A stretch of 10,478 nucleotides of DNA from Nitrospirales bacterium (GCA_013817135.1 JACDDF010000036.1:1-10478); one strand, 5' to 3'. Shown: positions 1-8,899, numbered from the stretch's first letter. Numbers and translations: made by a program. The notes: generated from the letters alone by a model not told the origin.

Positions 1-1848
1 CCCTAAGTCCTTCAATTGATCAAGCATGACGACCACTTCATGTAAGCCGGCTTGACGATAAACACGATCAACCAATTTCGTCAGCTCTTTTTTCGTCATA
101 AGCTGATTCACATGCGAAAAAGGCATGCTGGCTGGCAGCACTTCAGAAAGAATCACTCGCCCAACCGTGGTATCGATCATATCTCCATCAATTCTTACTT
201 TTACCCTCGCCTGCTCATCCACTTCCTGCGAATCATAGGCAATTCGAACTTCTTCTGTGGACGAAAAGATCTTCCCTTCGCCACGGGCACCATCACGATC
301 CTTCGTCAGCCAGTAGCACCCTAACACCATGTCCTGGGATGGAATGGACAAGGGGCGGCCATTGGCAGGCGAAAGGACATTATTGGCCGCCATCATTAAT
401 ACCCGGCATTCAATTTGGGCTTCCACCGAAAGCGGAACGTGGACAGCCATTTGATCACCATCAAAGTCAGCATTAAAGGCCGCACAGACTAACGGATGAA
501 GACGAATAGCCTTCCCTTCAACCAAAATAGGGTCAAAGGCCTGAATCCCCAGACGATGAAGCGTTGGAGCACGATTCAACATGACCGGATGCTCCCGAAT
601 GACCTCATCAAGGACATCCCAGACTTCGGGACGTTCCTTCTCGACCAAACGCTTGGCACTTTTAATTGTGGTAGCCGCACCACGTTCTTCCAATTTATGG
701 AAGATGAACGGCTTAAATAATTCTAAAGCCATTTTTTTAGGCAATCCGCATTGGTTAAGCCGCAATTCAGGACCAACCACAATTACCGAGCGCCCGGAGT
801 AATCCACCCGTTTCCCCAAGAGGTTCTGTCTGAATCGACCCTGTTTTCCTTTAAGCATATCGCTCAAGGATTTCAAAGGACGTTTATTGGCACCACGAAT
901 GACCCGACCACGACGACCGTTATCGAACAACGCATCGACCGCCTCCTGAAGCATACGCATCTCATTCCGGATAATGACACCAGGAGCCTTCAATTCCACC
1001 AGTCGCTTAAGTCGGTTATTGCGGTTTATCACTCGCCGGTAGAGGTCATTAAGATCCGACGTTGCGAACCGCCCTCCATCCAAGGGCACCAAAGGGCGAA
1101 GCTCAGGTGGCAACACAGGAATGGCATCCATAATCATCCATTCCGGGTTATTTCCAGACTTATGAAAAGCCTCAATGACCTTTAATCGTTTTGTAAGTTT
1201 TTTTCCTACAGCCGCGGAGGTCGTACTTTTAATCTTGACATGTCGCTCATCCCACAAGGCATTGATATCAACTTTGCGCAATAATTCCCGAATAGCTTCA
1301 GCTCCAATACCCACCTTAAAAGAATTGGCCCCATACTCCTCAACACACTCACGATATCTTTCCTCCGTCAAGAGCTCCCGTTCTTTCAAATTCGTATTGC
1401 CGGGATCCAGGACCACGTAAGCCTCAAAATACAGAATCTTTTCCAGCTGCTTTAAACTCATATCCAAAAGAATCCCAATTCGGCTTGGCACACCCTTGAG
1501 AAACCAAATATGGGCAACAGGAGCAGCCAATTCGATATGGCCCATTCTCTCACGTCGAACTTTTGACTGAATGACTTCCACGCCACATTTATCACATACG
1601 ATACCGCGGTGTTTCATTCGCTTGTATTTACCGCAATTACATTCCCAATCTTTCGTTGGTCCGAATATTTTTGCGCAAAATAACCCATCCCGCTCAGGCT
1701 TAAAGGACCGATAGTTGATCGTCTCAGGCTTTTTTACCTCGCCGTAAGACCACGAGCGAATCTTCTCGGGCGAGGCGATACGAATCCGCATAGCATCAAA
1801 CGAAACTGCGTCACGAGGTTTTTCAAAAAGCGAATAGATACTGTCCAA
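1..1848 (-). CDS. rpoC: RNA polymerase beta' subunit RpoC, N-terminal part (cut by window edge)
   Basis: Encodes the first 616 residues of the largest subunit of DNA-dependent RNA polymerase, which carries the catalytic Mg2+ site. The family is usually about 1,350-1,450 residues, so less than half is present; the frame is open to the window edge. The N-terminus reads [21 protein letters not shown], then [15 protein letters not shown] zinc-binding element with four cysteines (CNCGKYK...GIVCDKCG) lies near residues 68-90. The [17 protein letters not shown] block is present. The catalytic loop [12 protein letters not shown] is intact, with the three Mg2+-binding aspartates at about 461, 463 and 465. 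The start is TTG at 1846-1848, chosen because GGAGG sits 7 nt upstream, no ATG or GTG is available nearby in frame, and the family begins at this point. It follows rpoB by 53 nt and is surely co-transcribed with it. Nothing suggests a frameshift. Identification is very secure. Confidence 0.98.
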   Translation of the reverse strand, partial: MDSIYSLFEKPRDAVSFDAMRIRIASPEKIRSWSYGEVKKPETINYRSFKPERDGLFCAKIFGPTKDWECNCGKYKRMKHRGIVCDKCGVEVIQSKVRRERMGHIELAAPVAHIWFLKGVPSRIGILLDMSLKQLEKILYFEAYVVLDPGNTNLKERELLTEERYRECVEEYGANSFKVGIGAEAIRELLRKVDINALWDERHVKIKSTTSAAVGKKLTKRLKVIEAFHKSGNNPEWMIMDAIPVLPPELRPLVPLDGGRFATSDLNDLYRRVINRNNRLKRLVELKAPGVIIRNEMRMLQEAVDALFDNGRRGRVIRGANKRPLKSLSDMLKGKQGRFRQNLLGKRVDYSGRSVIVVGPELRLNQCGLPKKMALELFKPFIFHKLEERGAATTIKSAKRLVEKERPEVWDVLDEVIREHPVMLNRAPTLHRLGIQAFDPILVEGKAIRLHPLVCAAFNADFDGDQMAVHVPLSVEAQIECRVLMMAANNVLSPANGRPLSIPSQDMVLGCYWLTKDRDGARGEGKIFSSTEEVRIAYDSQEVDEQARVKVRIDGDMIDTTVGRVILSEVLPASMPFSHVNQLMTKKELTKLVDRVYRQAGLHEVVVMLDQLKDLG

Positions 1849-1855
1849 GTTCGTT

Positions 1856-1860
1856 CCTCC
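1856..1860 (-). promoter_or_regulatory. Ribosome binding site of rpoC
   Basis: GGAGG on the minus strand, 7 nt before the TTG at 1848. It decides the start of rpoC, because the short leader after the rpoB stop has no in-frame ATG. Seen directly; the role is inferred from position. Confidence 0.7.
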
Positions 1861-1901
1861 GATTATGTTGAATGATGGGATTGCAGAATCAGACTACTCG
1901 T

Positions 1902-4900
1902 CTAATCAGCAGATTTGATCAGCTCCACATCCAACCCCAAACTCTGCAATTCCTTTACTAACACATTAAAGGACTCCGGAAGACCCGGCTCAAGGAAGTT
2001 CTCTCCCTTCACGATCGCTTCATACATTCGTGACCGTCCAGGCACATCATCCGATTTCACCGTCAAAAATTCCTGCAAGGTGGAAGCCGCCCCATACGCC
2101 TGAAGAGCCCAGACCTCCATCTCTCCTAAGCGTTGACCACCGAATTGAGCTTTTCCTCCAAGCGGTTGCTGCGTAACCAATGAATACGGCCCTATTGAGC
2201 GAGCGTGAATCTTATCGTCCACCAAATGGTGAAGCTTCAACATATACATGTACCCAACCGTGACTGGACTTTTAAACGGTTCTCCTGTCCGGCCATCATA
2301 CACAACCGATTGTCCTGATTCCGGGAGGTTTGCTTTTTTCAATAACTCTTTAATTTCCTTTTCCGATGCCCCATCGAAAACAGGGGTCTCAACCTGAATT
2401 CCTAAAGTTTTGGCCGCCCAGCCTAAATGAGTCTCCAGAATTTGTCCTACATTCATTCGAGAGGGAACGCCAAGCGGATTCAGGACAATTTGAACGGGCG
2501 TTCCATCAGGGAGATACGGCATATCTTCCTCGGCCATGATTCTTGAAACGACGCCCTTATTTCCATGACGACCGGCCATTTTATCGCCAACGGCAATTTT
2601 TCTCTTAATCGCTAAATACACCTTAACAAGCTTAATGACACCAGGAGGCAATTCATCGCCACGTCGAAGACGACCAACCTTTTCATCGTATTGCGTCTGC
2701 AAGATTTCGATTTGGTCTTTCGCTTCCCGCTCAATTTCATCAAGTTTTTTCTGTTCTTCAGCGTCAGCTAGAATCACCCGACGCGCATCATCATCAGACA
2801 ATTTACGAAGGACTTCAGCGGTAATACGCCCTTTTTTCTTTAGAATCACTTCTCCACTATCGGGATCCATTAAATCACGCCCGACAAATTGCCCAAGCAA
2901 GAGCTTTCGAATCTTTCGATTTCGCTCTTCTTCGATAATTCTCAATTCTTCCTGATAGTCCCGCTCGACTTTAACGCGATCATCCGTCTCGATTGTCCGT
3001 GACCGCTCATCTTTATCTACGCCTTTTCGGGAGAAGATCTTGACGTCCACAACAATACCTTCAATGCCTGGGGGAACCTGAAGCGAAGTATCCTTCACAT
3101 CTCCAGCCTTTTCCCCAAAAATCGCACGCAACAATTTCTCCTCCGGCGTCAGCTGAGTCTCTCCTTTAGGCGTGACTTTTCCAACAAGAATATCACCAGG
3201 TTTGACTTCGGCACCAATTCGGACAATGCCACTTTCATCCAAATTCCGAAGAGCCTCTTCCCCTAGGTTAGGAATATCGCGAGTGATTTCTTCTTTTCCT
3301 AACTTCGTATCACGCGCCTCCACTTCGAACTCTTCGATATGGATAGAGGTAAACACATCCTCTTTAACCATTTTCTCACTCAAAAGAATGGCATCCTCAT
3401 AGTTGTATCCACCCCATGGCATAAAGGCGACGAGCACATTTTTTCCCAACGCCAATTCTCCGCGATCCATCGCTGGACCATCCGCTAGCACTTGACCTTG
3501 CTTGACCGGCTGCCCAATTCGAACAATGGGAGTTTGGGTGATACAAGTATTTTGATTCGTCCGCTGAAATTTAATCAAATCATAGGTATCCAGAATACGG
3601 GAACCTTTTTTCTTGTCATCCTTTTCCTTGAGTCCAGTTCTCACTACAATTCTTCTCGCATCAACCGACTCAACAATCCCATCTCGTTGAGCGATAGCCA
3701 AATATCCAGAATCTCTTGCTACGACAGCTTCCATTCCCGTTCCGACCAAAGGGGCCTCACTTTTAATTGTGGGGACTGCCTGGCGTTGCATATTCGAACC
3801 CATAAGCGCCCGGTTGGCGTCATCATGCTCAAGAAATGGAATTAACGCAGTCGCCACGCTGACTACCTGCTTAGGAGATACATCGAGATAGTCCACCTTA
3901 TCTGGAGTAGTGGTCACAAATTCCCCTGCTTCTCTAGCCGTAATCGTTTCCGACGTGAGCGTCCCATCCTTATCCATCGCTGAATTAGCTTGAGCGATAA
4001 CAACCTGATCTCCATCCAAAGGCGAGAGGAATTCAACCTCGTCTGTTACCCGACCTTTTTTAACTTTCCGAAATGGAGCTTCAATAAAACCAAACTCATT
4101 GATCCGAGCGTAGGTAGCTAATGAAGTAATCAACCCAATATTGGGTCCCTCTGGAGTTTCAATAGGACAAATACGACTATAATGAGACGGATGAACGTCC
4201 CGCACCTCAAAACCTGCACGTTCCCTTGTCAAACCACCTGGCCCCAATGCAGACAGTCTGCGTTTATGGGTGATCTCTGCCAACGGGTTAGTTTGATCCA
4301 TAAACTGCGACAACTGACTACCGGCAAAAAATTCCTTAATGGCACCGACTATAGGTTTCGCATTGATCAGGTCATGGGGCAACACGGTTTCCATATCTAA
4401 CAGATTCATCCGCTCTTTAATGCTTCGTTCCATTCTAGCCAGACCAATACGGATTTGATTTTCCAATAACTCACCAACTGAACGAACACGACGATTTCCT
4501 AAATGGTCAATGTCATCAACTGCACCTTTTCCAGCTTTAAGATCCACTAAACATCTCACCACTTCCACAATATCTTGAGCGGATAACGTCCTTTGCTCCA
4601 TTGACAAATCAAGGTTAAATCGCTTGTTCATTTTCAACCGACCAACAGGGGAAAGGTCATAACGCTTGGGATTTAAAAAGAGATTTTCAAACAACAACTT
4701 TGCCGACTCGATGGATGGCATCTCCCCAGGCCGAAGGCGTTTATAAATTTCAACCCAGGCTTCTTCCTTTGAATTGGTCCGCTCGGCTTCCAATGTATCC
4801 AGAATGACAGGACTGGTGGTAGGGCTATCCAGGTAAATAACCTTAAATCCTTCAACTCCACTTTCCAGAATTCGCTCCATCACCGATGCCGTGAGTCGTT

Positions 4901-5867
4901 GATTTTTTTCTAAAATTACCTCCTGAGTCCCAGGATCCACCAGTTCGGTTAAGACGGCTCGACCAACCAAATCTTCTTGTTTGATAGGAATATCTTTGAT
5001 TCCAGCTGCACGGATACGCCCCATGAGGGTTTTATTGAGCTTGGCACCTTCTTTGACTAATAGTTCGCCAGAACCCTTCTCAAAGAGGTCGGAAGGAGAT
5101 CTCAATCCTGCATGAATGTCGGGATCCAGCTTGCGGAGCAAGGCACCATTCTCGACGCGCACTTCCTCTACGGGGTAATACATCTTAAGAAGATCATCCG
5201 TGCTAAAACCAAAACCTTTTAATAAAATTGTCGCCGGCATCTTCCTGCGGCGATCAATTCGTACATACAAAATATCTTTGGCATCATATTCAAAATCCAG
5301 CCACGACCCCCGATAAGGAATGATCCGACCAGAAAACAAGACTTTGCCACTTGAATGTGTTCGGCCCTTATCATGGCCAAATGATGGCCCAGGCGATCGA
5401 TGCAACTGACTAACTGCCACCCTCTCCGTGCCATTCACCATAAAGGTGCCGCGGTCGGTCATCAAAGGCAGCTCCCCGACATAGACTTCTTGCTCTCTAA
5501 CATCCAACACCCTATTTTTCACACTTTTATCTTGTTGATCGAAAACGACCAGCCGCACACGAAGTTTTAAAGGTGCAGCAAAGGTCATTCCCTGCTCAAT
5601 ACATTCCCTAGTGTCATACTTTGGAGTTCCCAAAGAATAGCTGGAAAATTCTAAAATGGCCGAATTATTATAATCCATAATGGGAAACACACTTTTAAAC
5701 GCTGCATGCAATCCCTTGTCCTCACGACGATCCGGCAATGTTTCCGCCTGCAAAAATTCCTCATAAGATCGGCGCTGCACTTCAACTAAATCCGGAATTT
5801 CAATATGTGAGCGAATTTTTGAAAAGCTATGTCGCTGAACACTGCCCTCAAAGGCTGGTTGTCCCAT
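1902..5867 (-). CDS. rpoB: RNA polymerase beta subunit RpoB
   Basis: Full-length 1,321-residue second-largest subunit of RNA polymerase. It forms one side of the active-site cleft and the rifampicin pocket. The ATG start at 5867 has a textbook TAAGGAG 6 nt upstream. The N-terminal beta lobe includes [11 protein letters not shown]. Rifampicin cluster I ([13 protein letters not shown]...[10 protein letters not shown]) spans about residues 517-543. Residues equivalent to E. coli Gln513, Asp516, His526 and Ser531 are Gln521, Asp524, His534 and Ser539, so this cluster looks drug-sensitive in type, with Thr for Asn518. The block [16 protein letters not shown], the coiled-coil-like stretch before [26 protein letters not shown], and the C-terminal [22 protein letters not shown] clamp anchor are all intact. 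One conserved N-terminal loop is substituted ([11 protein letters not shown], residues 158-168). It lies between rplL and rpoC in the standard order. Identification is very secure. Confidence 0.99.
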   Translation of the reverse strand: MGQPAFEGSVQRHSFSKIRSHIEIPDLVEVQRRSYEEFLQAETLPDRREDKGLHAAFKSVFPIMDYNNSAILEFSSYSLGTPKYDTRECIEQGMTFAAPLKLRVRLVVFDQQDKSVKNRVLDVREQEVYVGELPLMTDRGTFMVNGTERVAVSQLHRSPGPSFGHDKGRTHSSGKVLFSGRIIPYRGSWLDFEYDAKDILYVRIDRRRKMPATILLKGFGFSTDDLLKMYYPVEEVRVENGALLRKLDPDIHAGLRSPSDLFEKGSGELLVKEGAKLNKTLMGRIRAAGIKDIPIKQEDLVGRAVLTELVDPGTQEVILEKNQRLTASVMERILESGVEGFKVIYLDSPTTSPVILDTLEAERTNSKEEAWVEIYKRLRPGEMPSIESAKLLFENLFLNPKRYDLSPVGRLKMNKRFNLDLSMEQRTLSAQDIVEVVRCLVDLKAGKGAVDDIDHLGNRRVRSVGELLENQIRIGLARMERSIKERMNLLDMETVLPHDLINAKPIVGAIKEFFAGSQLSQFMDQTNPLAEITHKRRLSALGPGGLTRERAGFEVRDVHPSHYSRICPIETPEGPNIGLITSLATYARINEFGFIEAPFRKVKKGRVTDEVEFLSPLDGDQVVIAQANSAMDKDGTLTSETITAREAGEFVTTTPDKVDYLDVSPKQVVSVATALIPFLEHDDANRALMGSNMQRQAVPTIKSEAPLVGTGMEAVVARDSGYLAIAQRDGIVESVDARRIVVRTGLKEKDDKKKGSRILDTYDLIKFQRTNQNTCITQTPIVRIGQPVKQGQVLADGPAMDRGELALGKNVLVAFMPWGGYNYEDAILLSEKMVKEDVFTSIHIEEFEVEARDTKLGKEEITRDIPNLGEEALRNLDESGIVRIGAEVKPGDILVGKVTPKGETQLTPEEKLLRAIFGEKAGDVKDTSLQVPPGIEGIVVDVKIFSRKGVDKDERSRTIETDDRVKVERDYQEELRIIEEERNRKIRKLLLGQFVGRDLMDPDSGEVILKKKGRITAEVLRKLSDDDARRVILADAEEQKKLDEIEREAKDQIEILQTQYDEKVGRLRRGDELPPGVIKLVKVYLAIKRKIAVGDKMAGRHGNKGVVSRIMAEEDMPYLPDGTPVQIVLNPLGVPSRMNVGQILETHLGWAAKTLGIQVETPVFDGASEKEIKELLKKANLPESGQSVVYDGRTGEPFKSPVTVGYMYMLKLHHLVDDKIHARSIGPYSLVTQQPLGGKAQFGGQRLGEMEVWALQAYGAASTLQEFLTVKSDDVPGRSRMYEAIVKGENFLEPGLPESFNVLVKELQSLGLDVELIKSAD

Positions 5868-5873
5868 TCCTGT

Positions 5874-5880
5874 CTCCTTA
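5874..5880 (-). promoter_or_regulatory. Strong ribosome binding site of rpoB
   Basis: TAAGGAG on the minus strand, 6 nt before the rpoB ATG. It is a near-perfect anti-16S match and fixes the rpoB start. Seen directly. Confidence 0.75.
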
Positions 5881-5889
5881 AGGATTAAC

Positions 5890-5913
5890 GGCCACTTCAG
5901 CTTCCTGCTGGCC
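5890..5913 (-). other. Possible hairpin in the rplL-rpoB gap
   Basis: On the minus strand GGCCA and TGGCC pair across a 14-nt interior, which can itself form a small AGC/GCT pairing. There is no T-run after it, so it does not look like an intrinsic terminator. In E. coli an RNase III processing site lies in the equivalent rplL-rpoB gap; whether this hairpin has such a role is pure inference. Confidence 0.3.
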
Positions 5914-5943
5914 CTCGAAACTTCCTAAGTCTCCACACCGAGT

Positions 5944-5956
5944 CCTCAAAATGAGG
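5944..5956 (-). other. Small hairpin just after the rplL stop
   Basis: CCTCA-TTT-TGAGG on the minus strand is a perfect 5-bp stem with a 3-nt loop, a few bases after the L12 stop codon. No U-tract follows. It could be an mRNA-stabilising or attenuating structure at the end of the ribosomal protein part of the operon, but at this length chance is a real alternative. Confidence 0.3.
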
Positions 5957-5962
5957 GAAACA

Positions 5963-6358
5963 CTACTTTACTTCTACAGTTGCACCAACGTCTTGAAGTT
6001 TTTTCTTAATAGTTTCAGATTCCTCTTTGGACACGCCCTCCTTCACCGCCTTCGGGGCCGCTTCAACGAGGTCTTTGGCTTCCTTCAAGCCCAACCCTGT
6101 AATCTCTCGCACCACCTTGATGACTTGAATCTTTTTATCCGCTGGGGCAGTACCCAGGACTACCGTAAACTCCGTCTGTTCTTCAGCGGCAGGAGCCGCA
6201 GCGCCCGCTGCAGCAGCCATGACACCAACCGGGGCAGCTGCCGTCACACCAAATCGATCCTCCAGACCCTTAACAAGATCAGACAATTCCAGGACACTCA
6301 TGCCCTCTATAACCTTAATGAAATCTTCTTTTGACATTTTAGTCTCTGTTGCGCTCAT
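5963..6358 (-). CDS. rplL: Ribosomal protein L7/L12, internal start within the L10 frame
   Basis: Separate L7/L12 (bL12) product of 131 residues, if translation initiates internally. L12 forms the flexible multi-copy stalk that recruits and stimulates EF-Tu, EF-G, IF2 and release factors. The N-terminal dimerisation and L10-binding domain is residues 8-38 ([20 protein letters not shown] onward). An Ala/Pro-rich hinge follows (about 39-61). The C-terminal factor-binding domain is about 62-131 ([27 protein letters not shown], ending VEVK). The ATG at 6358 is chosen because AAAGGAG lies 8 nt upstream. The downstream ATG at 6337 matches the usual family start (MSKED) but has no comparable binding site, so the protein carries a 7-residue extension, MSATETK. 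The ORF is in the same frame as L10, with no stop between. The strong internal binding site suggests free L12 is still made. Confidence 0.85.
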   Translation of the reverse strand: MSATETKMSKEDFIKVIEGMSVLELSDLVKGLEDRFGVTAAAPVGVMAAAAGAAAPAAEEQTEFTVVLGTAPADKKIQVIKVVREITGLGLKEAKDLVEAAPKAVKEGVSKEESETIKKKLQDVGATVEVK

Positions 6359-6898
6359 CTCCCCTTCTCCTTTCTGCGTTTTGTTTTCTTGTATTGCGGC
6401 TAATACCGCAACAATACTTCTTACAATTTGACCTAATACCCCGACAAAACCTCGAATTGGCCCTTGGAAGGCCGACAACAACATCGACAACAATTCTGTC
6501 TTTGACGGCAAATCCGCCACAGCCGAGATACGAGCAGTATCTAACTCGACTCCGTCCAGAATTGCCCCCTTGAGCAGCAATTTCTCTTCACATTTTTCAC
6601 TTTTAATAAAATCACGAATAACTTTCGCGGGCAAAACGGGATCATCGTATCCAATTACCAATGCCGATTGACCCTTAAAGAAGGGTTGCAAAGGAACAAG
6701 GCCTGTTCCCGCAATAGCCCTTACGGCAAGCGTGTTCTTCACCACATGGAAATTTGACTTCGCCTGCCGAAGTTTTTTCCGCAAATCATTTATTTGATTC
6801 ACGGGCATGCCTGCGCATTCTGTTACGATGGCTATCCGCGCTCGAGCGAATTGTTCATGCATGACTGCCACAGCTTCATTTTTATCAGTTTTTTTCAT
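5963..6898 (-). CDS. rplJ-rplL: Ribosomal proteins L10 and L7/L12 in one continuous frame (apparent L10-L12 fusion)
   Basis: A single 311-residue frame covers what are normally two genes. Residues 1 to about 174 are L10 (uL10). They begin [20 protein letters not shown], include the NTLAVRA and FKGQSALV blocks of the rRNA-binding domain, and end in the long C-terminal helix ([17 protein letters not shown] to AAIQENKT) on which L12 dimers assemble. There is no stop where L10 proteins normally end. The frame continues through a short linker, QKGEGE, into a complete L7/L12 from residue 181. The linker is encoded by the rplL Shine-Dalgarno region. The ATG start at 6898 has AGGTGAG 8 nt upstream. 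The gene follows rplA by 30 nt. Both domains look intact, with no missing motif. Either this is a genuine fusion of the stalk base and stalk proteins, or a nucleotide error or recent mutation removed the rplJ stop. Several linker codons (CAG, AAA, GGA, GAA, GAG) are one substitution from a stop. Family assignment is certain; the fusion as a biological state is not. Confidence 0.9.
   Translation of the reverse strand: MKKTDKNEAVAVMHEQFARARIAIVTECAGMPVNQINDLRKKLRQAKSNFHVVKNTLAVRAIAGTGLVPLQPFFKGQSALVIGYDDPVLPAKVIRDFIKSEKCEEKLLLKGAILDGVELDTARISAVADLPSKTELLSMLLSAFQGPIRGFVGVLGQIVRSIVAVLAAIQENKTQKGEGEMSATETKMSKEDFIKVIEGMSVLELSDLVKGLEDRFGVTAAAPVGVMAAAAGAAAPAAEEQTEFTVVLGTAPADKKIQVIKVVREITGLGLKEAKDLVEAAPKAVKEGVSKEESETIKKKLQDVGATVEVK
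6367..6373 (-). promoter_or_regulatory. Internal ribosome binding site for rplL inside the L10 frame
   Basis: AAAGGAG on the minus strand, 8 nt before the rplL ATG, followed by a purine-rich AAGGGGAG. Read as codons it gives the QKGEGE linker of the fused protein. It supports independent, possibly higher-level, initiation of L12. Seen directly; its activity is inferred. Confidence 0.7.
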
Positions 6899-6928
6899 AC
6901 CTCGAACTCACCTGCTGAGATTAAAGTT

Positions 6929-7621
6929 TCAACTGACCTGCTTTGCAATCGCGACTCCGTCTAGATGGATACCCGGTCCCATCGTGCTGGATAATGTCGC
7001 ACTTTTCACATACTTCCCTTTACTGGAAGAGGGCTTAGCCTTCATGATGGAATCAAAAACCGACTGGGCATTTTCTCTAATTTGTTGCCCCTGAAAAGAA
7101 ACTTTTCCAACAGGAACATGAATGTTGCCTGCCTTATCCACCTTATACTCAACTCTCCCCCTTCTGATCTCCTGAATCGCTTTCCCAACTTCAAAGGTCA
7201 CCGTTCCAGTTTTGGGATTTGGCATTAACCCTCGTGGCCCCAAAACTTTACCCATTCTTCCGACAGCACCCATCATGTCTGGGGTCGCAATCATGGAGTC
7301 AAAATCCAGCCACCCATCTTGAATTTTCTGCAAAAGGTCATCGCTCCCCACAAAATCGGCCCCAGCCTCCCTGGCCTCCTGTTCTTTTTCTCCTTTTGCA
7401 ATCACTAAAATTCTGACTTTTTTCCCCGTTCCGTGAGGAAGGACCGTGGTCCCGCGAACCATCTGATCCGCACGCTTGGGATCTACCCCAAGGCAAAGTG
7501 ACAGTTCTACCGTCTCATCGAATTTGGCAAAAGCAGCCTGCTTAACCAGGTCACTCGCCTCCTCCAATGAATACAGGCCCTTTGTTACCTTCGCTAAAGC
7601 CGATTCAAATTTCTTTCCCAC
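6929..7621 (-). CDS. rplA: Ribosomal protein L1
   Basis: Large-subunit protein uL1, 230 residues, the usual length. It forms the mobile L1 stalk at the E site, which helps deacylated tRNA leave, and in many bacteria it represses translation of the rplK-rplA mRNA. Recognisable blocks are [33 protein letters not shown], the [10 protein letters not shown] region, [21 protein letters not shown], and [20 protein letters not shown] near the C-terminus. The start is a GTG at 7619-7621 with AGAGGGT 7 nt upstream. A nearby ATG (7626-7628) is out of frame and abuts the binding site. It follows rplK by 36 nt and precedes rplJ by 30 nt. No oddity in the protein; identification is secure. Confidence 0.98.
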   Translation of the reverse strand: MGKKFESALAKVTKGLYSLEEASDLVKQAAFAKFDETVELSLCLGVDPKRADQMVRGTTVLPHGTGKKVRILVIAKGEKEQEAREAGADFVGSDDLLQKIQDGWLDFDSMIATPDMMGAVGRMGKVLGPRGLMPNPKTGTVTFEVGKAIQEIRRGRVEYKVDKAGNIHVPVGKVSFQGQQIRENAQSVFDSIMKAKPSSSKGKYVKSATLSSTMGPGIHLDGVAIAKQVS

Positions 7622-7628
7622 GGCGCAT

Positions 7629-7635
7629 ACCCTCT
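7629..7635 (-). promoter_or_regulatory. Ribosome binding site deciding the GTG start of rplA
   Basis: AGAGGGT on the minus strand, 7 nt before GTG at 7621. The ATG at 7628 directly touches this site and leads only to a 7-codon out-of-frame ORF, so the GTG is the better start for L1. Confidence 0.6.
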
Positions 7636-7657
7636 GTTAAAAGCCTCACAATATTAT

Positions 7658-8083
7658 TTACCCCTCAACCGTAATGCCCATACTTCTCGCAGTTCCTGCA
7701 ATCACATTCATCGCAGCTGGAATATCACTGGCATTTAAATCTTCTACTTTCAACTTAGCAATGTCCTCTAGCTGTGCCAGAGTGATTGTCCCAACTTTAT
7801 TTTTATGAGGAATCCCTGAACCCTTGATGATACCTGCAGCCTTCTTCAGTAAATCTGATGCCGGAGGAGTCTTGGTCACGAAGCTAAAGCTTCTATCCTT
7901 ATAAACAGAAATGACCACAGGGATAATGCTTCCCTCTTGCTTCTGGGTCCTAGCATTAAACTGTTTACAAAACTCCATAATGTTCACTCCATGTTGCCCC
8001 AAGGAAGGCCCAACAGGAGGAGCAGGATTGGCTTTTCCAGCAGGAATCTGCAATTTAATCTGACTAGTTACTTCTTTGGCCAT
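7658..8083 (-). CDS. rplK: Ribosomal protein L11
   Basis: Large-subunit protein uL11, 141 residues, the standard bacterial length. It binds the GTPase-associated centre of 23S rRNA at the stalk base, next to L10/L12, and takes part in factor-dependent GTP hydrolysis and in the stringent response through RelA. The N-terminal domain shows the proline-rich switch ([20 protein letters not shown], about residues 14-33), the site linked to thiostrepton binding. [13 protein letters not shown] follows. The C-terminal rRNA-binding domain includes [29 protein letters not shown] and [12 protein letters not shown]. The ATG at 8083 has an AGGTGAAGG-type purine stretch upstream. A 65-nt gap separates it from nusG. 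In E. coli the L1 feedback target lies ahead of rplK, but I cannot confirm such a site here. Confidence 0.98.
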   Translation of the reverse strand: MAKEVTSQIKLQIPAGKANPAPPVGPSLGQHGVNIMEFCKQFNARTQKQEGSIIPVVISVYKDRSFSFVTKTPPASDLLKKAAGIIKGSGIPHKNKVGTITLAQLEDIAKLKVEDLNASDIPAAMNVIAGTARSMGITVEG

Positions 8084-8120
8084 GCCTTCACCTACCTTAC
8101 ATCGACTTGCGTAATACTTA

Positions 8121-8140
8121 AAATAAAAAAGGAGTACTCC
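8121..8140 (-). terminator. Weak terminator-like palindrome after nusG
   Basis: On the minus strand the 10-bp perfect palindrome GGAGTACTCC is followed at once by TTTTTTATTT, about 8 bases after the nusG stop. The real RNA stem is short (GGA/TCC around GTAC, perhaps extended past a mismatch by weak pairs), so it could at most be a pause or partial attenuator between nusG and rplK. Low confidence. Confidence 0.25.
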
Positions 8141-8148
8141 ACTTGACT

Positions 8149-8685
8149 CTAAACCCGCTCAACCTGAGAAAACGCCAATTCCACCGGGGTTGATCGACCA
8201 AAAATACTGACTAGCGCCTTAACCCGACCATGATCCTGATCCACATCATCCACTAATCCATTGAAGCCCAAAAATGGGCCATCCACAATTCGGACATTGT
8301 CCCCTTTTGAAAAATTCGCCAACTCTCTTGGGGCCGTCACCCCAGACTCCAACTGCTTTAAAAGCGTGGCGACCTCCTCAGGATCAAGCGGAATTGGCCT
8401 GGTTCCCCCTCCAATAAAACCAGTCACCTTGGGGGTCTCCTTGATCATAGCAACGACCTCATCCCCAAGCGGACCGTTCGCTTCAAGCAGAACATACCCG
8501 GGAAAGAATTTTCGTTTAGAGGCTCGGCGTTTTCCTTCTTTAAATTCCACTACATCCTCAGTAGGAACAAGAACTTGCGACACAGAATCCGCCATGCCTA
8601 ATTGATTCGCCCGCTCAACAATTCCGGCCCGAACCCGCCCCTCATATCCCGCATAGGTGTGAATGACATACCAATGACTCGACAT
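8149..8685 (-). CDS. nusG: Transcription termination/antitermination factor NusG
   Basis: Full-length 178-residue NusG, the universally conserved elongation factor that binds the RNA polymerase clamp and, through its KOW domain, contacts Rho or ribosomal S10. The NGN domain is residues 1 to about 110: [14 protein letters not shown] at the N-terminus, [15 protein letters not shown], then [12 protein letters not shown] and [11 protein letters not shown] linker leads to the C-terminal KOW domain, about 124-178, with [20 protein letters not shown] and the hallmark [11 protein letters not shown]. There is no extra domain of the sort seen in some lineages. The ATG at 8685 has an AAGAAGGGA-type binding site. 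It lies 19 nt after secE and is plainly co-transcribed with it. Confidence 0.98.
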   Translation of the reverse strand: MSSHWYVIHTYAGYEGRVRAGIVERANQLGMADSVSQVLVPTEDVVEFKEGKRRASKRKFFPGYVLLEANGPLGDEVVAMIKETPKVTGFIGGGTRPIPLDPEEVATLLKQLESGVTAPRELANFSKGDNVRIVDGPFLGFNGLVDDVDQDHGRVKALVSIFGRSTPVELAFSQVERV

Positions 8686-8704
8686 GAATTCCCTTCTTTA
8701 GATC

Positions 8705-8899
8705 CTAAATAACCCTGCTAATTAACCAAACGAGAAATGAATCCACCACAGAGAGGTACAGGGACATGATCACGCAAAACAACAAAACCACCGTGGTCGA
8801 TCCGATCGTCTCAGACTTAGTAGGATAAGAAATTTTTTTAAGTTCCCCACCCACGTCAGACAAAAATTCCGTAATGGAAAACCATACCTTCTTCAACAC
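8705..8899 (-). CDS. secE: Preprotein translocase subunit SecE
   Basis: Small inner-membrane subunit of the SecYEG translocon, 64 residues. This is the short single-span form common outside gamma-proteobacteria. The N-terminal amphipathic part reads FLSDVGGELKKISYPTKSET, with the conserved E-x-KK-x-x-P pattern of SecE. One hydrophobic segment follows at about residues 33-62 (TIGSTTVVLLFCVIMSLYLS onward). The start is GTG at 8897-8899, chosen because GAGGGGG lies 6 nt upstream and the reading begins (M)LKKVWFSITEF as SecE proteins do. It sits between tRNA-Trp (81 nt upstream) and nusG (19 nt downstream), its classical position. Confidence 0.96.
   Translation of the reverse strand: MLKKVWFSITEFLSDVGGELKKISYPTKSETIGSTTVVLLFCVIMSLYLSVVDSFLVWLISRVI

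Noticed and set aside
751..1185. 144-codon ORF on the plus strand
   Set aside because: It lies antisense within rpoC, has no family resemblance I recognise, and the opposite frame matches conserved RpoC blocks. A shadow ORF.
1849..1901. Terminator or extra gene between rpoB and rpoC
   Set aside because: The 53-nt gap has no strong inverted repeat with T-run and no ORF; it is simply the rpoC leader.
5951..6334. 127-codon plus-strand ORF opposite L12
   Set aside because: Antisense shadow of the Ala-rich L12 coding region; no recognisable motif.
5963..6337. Alternative L12 start at the second ATG (MSKED)
   Set aside because: It matches the usual family N-terminus, but the good Shine-Dalgarno is 8 nt ahead of the first ATG at 6358 and nothing comparable precedes 6337.
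8084..8148. L1-binding autoregulatory site in the rplK leader
   Set aside because: Expected from E. coli, but I could not identify a convincing L1-type RNA fold by eye.
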